Source: Dastarcus helophoroides (Eukaryota; Arthropoda; Insecta; Coleoptera; Bothrideridae). From it: 64,000 nucleotides of DNA. The number at the start of each line of letters is the position of its first letter. The first letter of the stretch is position 1. Where the stretch lies: the NCBI GenBank assembly GCA_028583605.1, contig CM053337.1, positions 15,023,639-15,087,638 of the forward strand. The letters are read 5' to 3'. Position numbers and translations under genes: made by a program. Shown in pieces: positions 58,851-64,000 of this stretch. Under the pieces are notes generated by a model that had not been told where the DNA came from, did no database searches, and saw only the letters and a program-made list of their open reading frames with translations.

Positions 58851-60350
58851 GACAATTTTGACTTTTCAAAGTTTACATAATTTTTTTTTCAGAAAATGTG
58901 GACTTATTGAACATCTTGACTTTTTCGAAGATTTCGTAATTTCTTCAAAAATTTCCGCTCTTTGGGAATTTTTACTTTTTTTCAAAATGTCAGGCTGAAT
59001 TTGGTCTAAAATTTCGACTTTTTGATATTTTACAACTTTTCAACTTTAACCTTTTTTGACTTTTTACAAACTTGGATTTTCTTTATTTTTTGAAAATTCG
59101 ACTTCAAAATTCGGATCTTTTTTGAAAATTTCGATTAATGTTTAAACTGCGAGATTTGTTAATGTCGACTTTTTTTTTAATTTTCAGATACCCTTCGAAT
59201 TTTTTTGAAAATTTCGGCATTCTTAGAAATTGATCGAAATGTCGACCTTTTTTTTTCAAAATTTCGTCTTTTTGAGAATCTTTTAAAGTTTTATTTTTGT
59301 GCGACTTTTTAAAAATTGCTTTTTAAAAATTTTAAGCATCCAAAATTTTTGCAAAATTTCGATATACTTTGGAAATTTCGACTTTCTGGTATTTCTTCTA
59401 TTTTCGAAAAAATCAGTTTTTTTTGGAAATTTGAACGAATAGATATTTTTCAATCATTTTAGAACTCGAAATTTTGACCATTTTTGTCATTTTTTGATTA
59501 CTCTCCAAATTAAAAACATTTTTGGATTTTACAAATATTTTTGGAAATTACAAATATGTTTGAAAATTTCGCTTTTTCGAATTTTCGAATTTCGTAAACA
59601 TCGATTTCTTCAAAATTGTGCCATTTCTTTGCTAAAATTTTAATTTTACCTTTTTTTTTTGGATAATTTTACCTTTCCATGAAAATGTCTACATTTTTCA
59701 AAATTACATTTTCCAAAATTTTGACTTAATTTGAAAACTTTGATTTCAACATTTTCGCCTTTTATCAACACTTTCGGCTCTTATCAAAATTATTAGTTTT
59801 TTTTTAACATTTCGACAAATTTAAAATGTTTTTTTAAGTAAATTACGTTTTCTCAAAAATTGTAACATCTTTCCAAATTTCGATATTTTAAAATTTAGTC
59901 TTTATTTTTAAAAATGTTGACTTTTTAATTTCGCCTTTTTTTTCAAATATTTACCTTGTTTTAGAATTTTTTTGTAGATTTTGGTTCTTTCAAAATTTTA
60001 AGTTTTCAAAATTTTCAGAACTTTCGAATTTTTTTAAACTCAAATTTAAGAGTCTTAATTTTTCTTCTTTGATTTTTTTCGAAATTTTGGAAATCTTTGA
60101 ATTTATTTAAACTAAAATTTAAATAAAAAATCTTAATTTCTCTTTAATTTCGACTTTAAAAACGAAATATCGAGAATAAAGTCGAAATGTTCCGAAGAAA
60201 ATCGAAATTCCAAGAAACACATTCAAAAGATTACGAGTTGAAACTCGTGATTCGACTTGAAATAAAAATTTTGAGATAAAACTTTTTTTAAAATTTTCGT
60301 TAAATAGATGTTGGCAAAACTTTAGAGAAATAAGAAAACACGTAGATAAG
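58851..60350. repeat. TCGAAATTT-type degenerate low-complexity tract
   Basis: About 1.5 kb of TTTTCAAAATTTCGAC and related words, highly decayed, without clear period. It passes into the spacer sequence of the next satellite. Confidence 0.65.
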
Positions 60351-60385
60351 AAATGACAACTGAAGAAAATTGCATAAGAGAGGTT

Positions 60386-63300
60386 TATGTTACACCTTGT
60401 AACATTACGTTACACCTTGTAACATTACGTTACACCTTGTAACACTACGTTACACCTTGTAGCATTACGTTACACCTTGCAACATTACGTTACACGGTGT
60501 AACATAATGTTACACGGTGTAACAAGATGTTACATAGTGTAATAAGATGTTACATAGTGTTACACGGTGTAACATAGTGTTACATGGTCGCCATGTAACA
60601 CTATGTAACTATTACGTTACACCACTATGTTACACCCTGTAACACTGTTACACCGTGTAACACCACATTACACCATGTTAAACCATGTAACATGGTTTTA
60701 CAAGGTGTTACAAAGCGTTACACGGGGTAACATAGTGTTTCATGGTGTAACATTAGGTTACACCACTATATCACACCCTGTAACGCTATGTTACACCATG
60801 TTACATGGTGTGACAAGATGTTACATAGTGTTACACTGTGTAACATAGTGTTACATGGTGTGACATTACGTTACACCACTATGTTACACCGTGTAAAACC
60901 ATGTTACACCGTGTAACACCACATTACACCATGTTAAACCGTGTAACATGGTTTTACACGATGTTACATAGTGTTACACGGGGAACATAGTGTTGCCCAA
61001 TGTTACACCACTATATCACACCATGTAACGCTATGTGACATGGTGTAACAAGATGTTACATAGTGTAATAAGGAGTTACATGGTGTTACACGGTGTAACA
61101 TAGTGTTGCATGGTGTAACATTACGTTACACCACTATGTTACACCCTGTAACACCGTGTAAAACCATGTTACACCGTGTAACACCACGTTACATCATGTT
61201 ATACCGCGTAACTTCGTTACAATATGCTGCTCCATGTCATAATTTAGCCTTAAAAAAGCTTTATGGAATTTTGTTTGTAAATTTTGAATTTTTCAAAATG
61301 TTGCAAATCTTTGAATTTATTTACACCCAAATTTAAATCAAAAATTTTAATTTCTCTTTCGACTTTAAAAACGAAATATCGAGGATAAAGTCGGAATGTT
61401 CCGACAAGTCGAAATTCCAAAAAAGATATGCACAAAATTTTGAGGTGAAACCCAATTCCGACCAATTTTCAGATAAAACTTTGAATTTATTTCGATTTTA
61501 AAGTCAACAATTTCTATAAGGAAGTCAAAATCCTAAAATTGCTAACAAAAAATTTTCGTTAGACAGATGTTGGCAAAACTTTAAAGAAATAAGAAAACAC
61601 GCAGATAAGAAAAAACAACTGATGAAAATTTCATAAGAGAGGTTTATGTTACACTTTGTAACATTACGTTACACCTTGTAACATTACGTTACACCTTGTA
61701 ATATTACGTTACACCGTGTAACATAATGTTACTTTGCGTAACATTATGTTACACCACTATGTCACACCCTGTAACGCTATGTTACACCATGTTACATGGT
61801 GTAACAAGGTGTTACATAGTGTAATAAGGTGTTACACAGTGTAGCAGGATGTTACATACTGTTACACGAAGTAACATGGTGTTGCATGGTGTAATACTAT
61901 GTTACACTACTATATCACATCCTGTAACGCTATGTTACACCATGTTACATGGTATAACAAGATGTTACATAGTATAATAAGGTGTTACATAGTGTTACAG
62001 GGTGTAATATAGTGTTACATGGTGTAACATTACATAGCGTAATAAGGTGTTACACGATGTAACATAATGTTACATGGTGCAGTATTACGTTGCACCACTA
62101 TGTTACACCCTGTAACACTATGTTACACCATGTAAAAACATGTTACACCACGTTACACCATGTTATACCGCATAACTTCGTCACACTATGCAGCTCCATG
62201 TCATAATTTAACCTTAAAAAAACTTTTTGGAATTTTTTTTTGTCAATTTTGATTTTTAAAAATTTTGGAAATCTTTGAATTTATTTAAACTCAAATTTTA
62301 ATAAAAAATCTTAATTTCTCTTTAATTTCGACTTTAAAAACGAAATATCGAGGATAAAGTCGGAATGTTCCGACAAAAATCGAAATTCCAAAAAAGATAT
62401 TCAAAAAATTTTGAGGTGAAACCCAATTCCGACCAATTTTCGAGATAAAACTTTGAACTTATTTTGATTTTAAAGTCAACATTTCTACAAGGAAGTCAAA
62501 ATCCTAAAATTGCTAATAAAAAATTTTTGTTAAGACAGATGTTGGCAAAACCTTAAAGAAATAAGAAAACACCCCGATAAGAAACGACAACTGAAGAAAA
62601 TTTTATAAGAGAGGATTATGTTACACCTTGTAACAATACGTTACACCTTGTAACATTACGTTACACCTTCTAACATTACGTTACACCTTATAACATTATG
62701 TTACATCGTGTAACATAATGTTACATTGCGTAACATTACATTACACCACTGTCACACCCTGTAACGCTATGTTACACCATGTTACATGGTGTAACAAGGT
62801 GTTACATAGTATAATAAGGTGTTACATAGTGTTACACGAAGTAACATGGTATTGCATGATATAACACTACGTTACATCCTTACATCACACCCTGTAACGC
62901 TATGTTACCATGTTACATGGTATAACAAGATGTTACATAGTGTAATAAGGTGTCCCATAGTGTTACACGGTGTAACATAGTGTTACATGGTGTAACATTA
63001 CATAGCGTAATAAGGTGTTACATAGTGTTACACGGTGTACCATAGTGTTACATGGTGTAACATTACGTTGCACCACTATGTTACACCTTGTAACGCTATG
63101 TTACACTTTGTAACACTATGTTACACCCTGAAACACTATGTTACACCCTGTAACACTGTGTTACACCGTGTAACCCTATGTTACACCATGTTACGGCATG
63201 TAACTTTGTTACACTGTGCAGCTTCATGTCATAATTTAGCCTTAAAAAAACTTTTTGCAATTTTTTTTGTAAATTTTGATTTTTTCCAAAATTTGGAAAT

Positions 63301-63935
63301 CTTCATGCTTTTTAAAACTCAAATTTAAATCAAAAATCTTAATTTCTCTTTAATTTCGACTTTAAAAACGAAATATCGAGGATAAAGTATGAATGTTCCG
63401 ACATAAGTCGAAATTCCAAAAAAAGCTATTTAAAAAATTTTGAGGTGAAACCCCATTTCGACCAATTTTGACATAAAAGTTTGAATTTATTGCATAAGAG
63501 AGGTTTATATTACGTTACACGGTGTAACATAATGTTACATTGCGTAACATTATGTTACACCACTATGTCACACCCTGTAACGCTATGTTACATGGTGTAA
63601 CAAGGTGTTACATAGTGTAATAAGGTGTTACAAAGTGTAACAAGGTGTTACACAGTGTTACACGAAGTAACATGGTGTTGCATGGTGTAATACTACGTTA
63701 CACCACTATATCACACCCTGCAACGCTATGTTACACCATGTTACATGGTGTAACAAGATGTTACATAGTGTAATAAGGTGTTACATAGTGTAACATTACA
63801 TAGCGTAATAAGGTGTTACACGGTGTAACATAGTGTTACATGGTGTAACATTACGTTGCACCACTATGTTACACCGTGTAACACCACGTTACGCCATGTT
63901 ATACCATGTAACTTTGTTACACTGTGCAGCTTCAT
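60386..63935. repeat. GTTAC/GTAAC satellite in higher-order units
   Basis: Arrays of short palindrome-rich units (TGTTACACCATGTTACATGG, GTGTAACATAGTGTTAC) at 60386-61230, 61645-62195, 62615-63220 and 63505-63930. They are separated by a conserved spacer beginning CATGTCATAATTTAGCC (61233, 62197, 63224, 63933) and holding TTTCGACTTTAAAAACGAAA and GTTGGCAAAACTTTA. Higher-order period is about 0.7-1.0 kb. The same short repeat forms the arms of the foldback element at 21-24 kb. The array is cut by the window end. Confidence 0.9.
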
Positions 63936-64000
63936 GTCATAATTTCGCCTTAAAAGAAACTTTTTGGAATTTTTTTTTGTAAATTTTGATTTTTTCAAAA
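63936..64000. repeat. Start of a further satellite spacer, cut by the window end
   Basis: Same spacer as after 61240, 62205 and 63230, so the array very probably continues beyond the window. Confidence 0.8.

Larger units (their letters stand above)
58033..58851 (-). mobile_element. Retrozyme-like tandem element: 373-bp units with hammerhead ribozymes
   Basis: Two nearly identical direct units plus a short partial third. Homologous points lie 373 bases apart (hammerhead cleavage sites at 58244/58243 and 58617/58616). Boundaries are approximately AATGCAACCTAGACTAC (58043) and TACCACCTATTG (58851). There is no open frame of note. Retrozymes are non-autonomous retroelements made of a few direct repeats with a type I hammerhead in each, which excise unit-length RNA that circularises; metazoan ones have units of a few hundred bases. 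This element has that structure. Penelope-like elements, which also carry such ribozymes in terminal repeats, are the likely mobilising partner or alternative identity. Confidence 0.78.

Overview
This is a eukaryotic, AT-rich window from what is almost certainly an insect genome. The evidence is a ten-exon gene with consensus GT-AG introns (50 bp to about 19 kb) that encodes a protein I recognise as Shavenoid (Sha/Kojak), the epidermal-hair membrane protein known from Drosophila. A beetle or another holometabolous insect is a guess; the sequence does not prove the order.

Layout. 1-8.1 kb: upstream DNA made of a locally amplified repeat module, TCGAAATTT-type low-complexity repeats, a GGGAGA/GA microsatellite and a 0.66 kb palindrome that carries hammerhead-ribozyme sequences. 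8,161-46,971 (+): the shavenoid gene, ten coding exons, 1,236 codons, all splice phases compatible. Its introns are filled with repeats: a hAT-type element with an 8-bp target duplication (8.6-11.3 kb), two opposed arrays of a 423-bp tetrameric higher-order repeat (13.2-15.8 and 17.1-19.8 kb), a foldback element with TGTAAC-repeat arms (21.2-24.4 kb), a 19-bp minisatellite (25.1-29.1 kb), a 125-bp satellite (32.5-35.5 kb), a near-perfect 64-bp-arm hairpin (36.3 kb) and a 4.8 kb array built on TCAAGGTCA (41.1-45.9 kb). 47.0-47.3 kb: a small Tc1/mariner-type element lying in the presumed 3' UTR.

48.2-49.3 kb: two solo-LTR-like copies. 50.2-53.8 kb: decayed non-LTR retrotransposon, with a nine-fold 33-bp expansion in its endonuclease region and three tandem copies of the end of its reverse-transcriptase ORF. 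54.75-57.3 kb (-): the 3' part of a second gene, three exons with an unidentified coiled-coil C-terminus, whose last intron holds a 202-bp tandem array. 58.03-58.85 kb: a tandem element of 373-bp units, each unit with a type I hammerhead ribozyme on the minus strand, which is the architecture of a retrozyme. 60.3-64 kb: GTTAC/GTAAC satellite in about 0.7-1.0 kb higher-order units running off the window.

The most interesting finding is the hammerhead family (two sets, near 6.4-6.7 kb and 58.2-58.65 kb). Next come the shavenoid intron that is a dense array of nuclear-receptor half-sites, and the long intronic inverted repeats that would fold into double-stranded RNA in the shavenoid pre-mRNA. 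Everything was read by eye: coordinates of repeats are approximate, splice sites were checked by reading frame, and no database search was possible.
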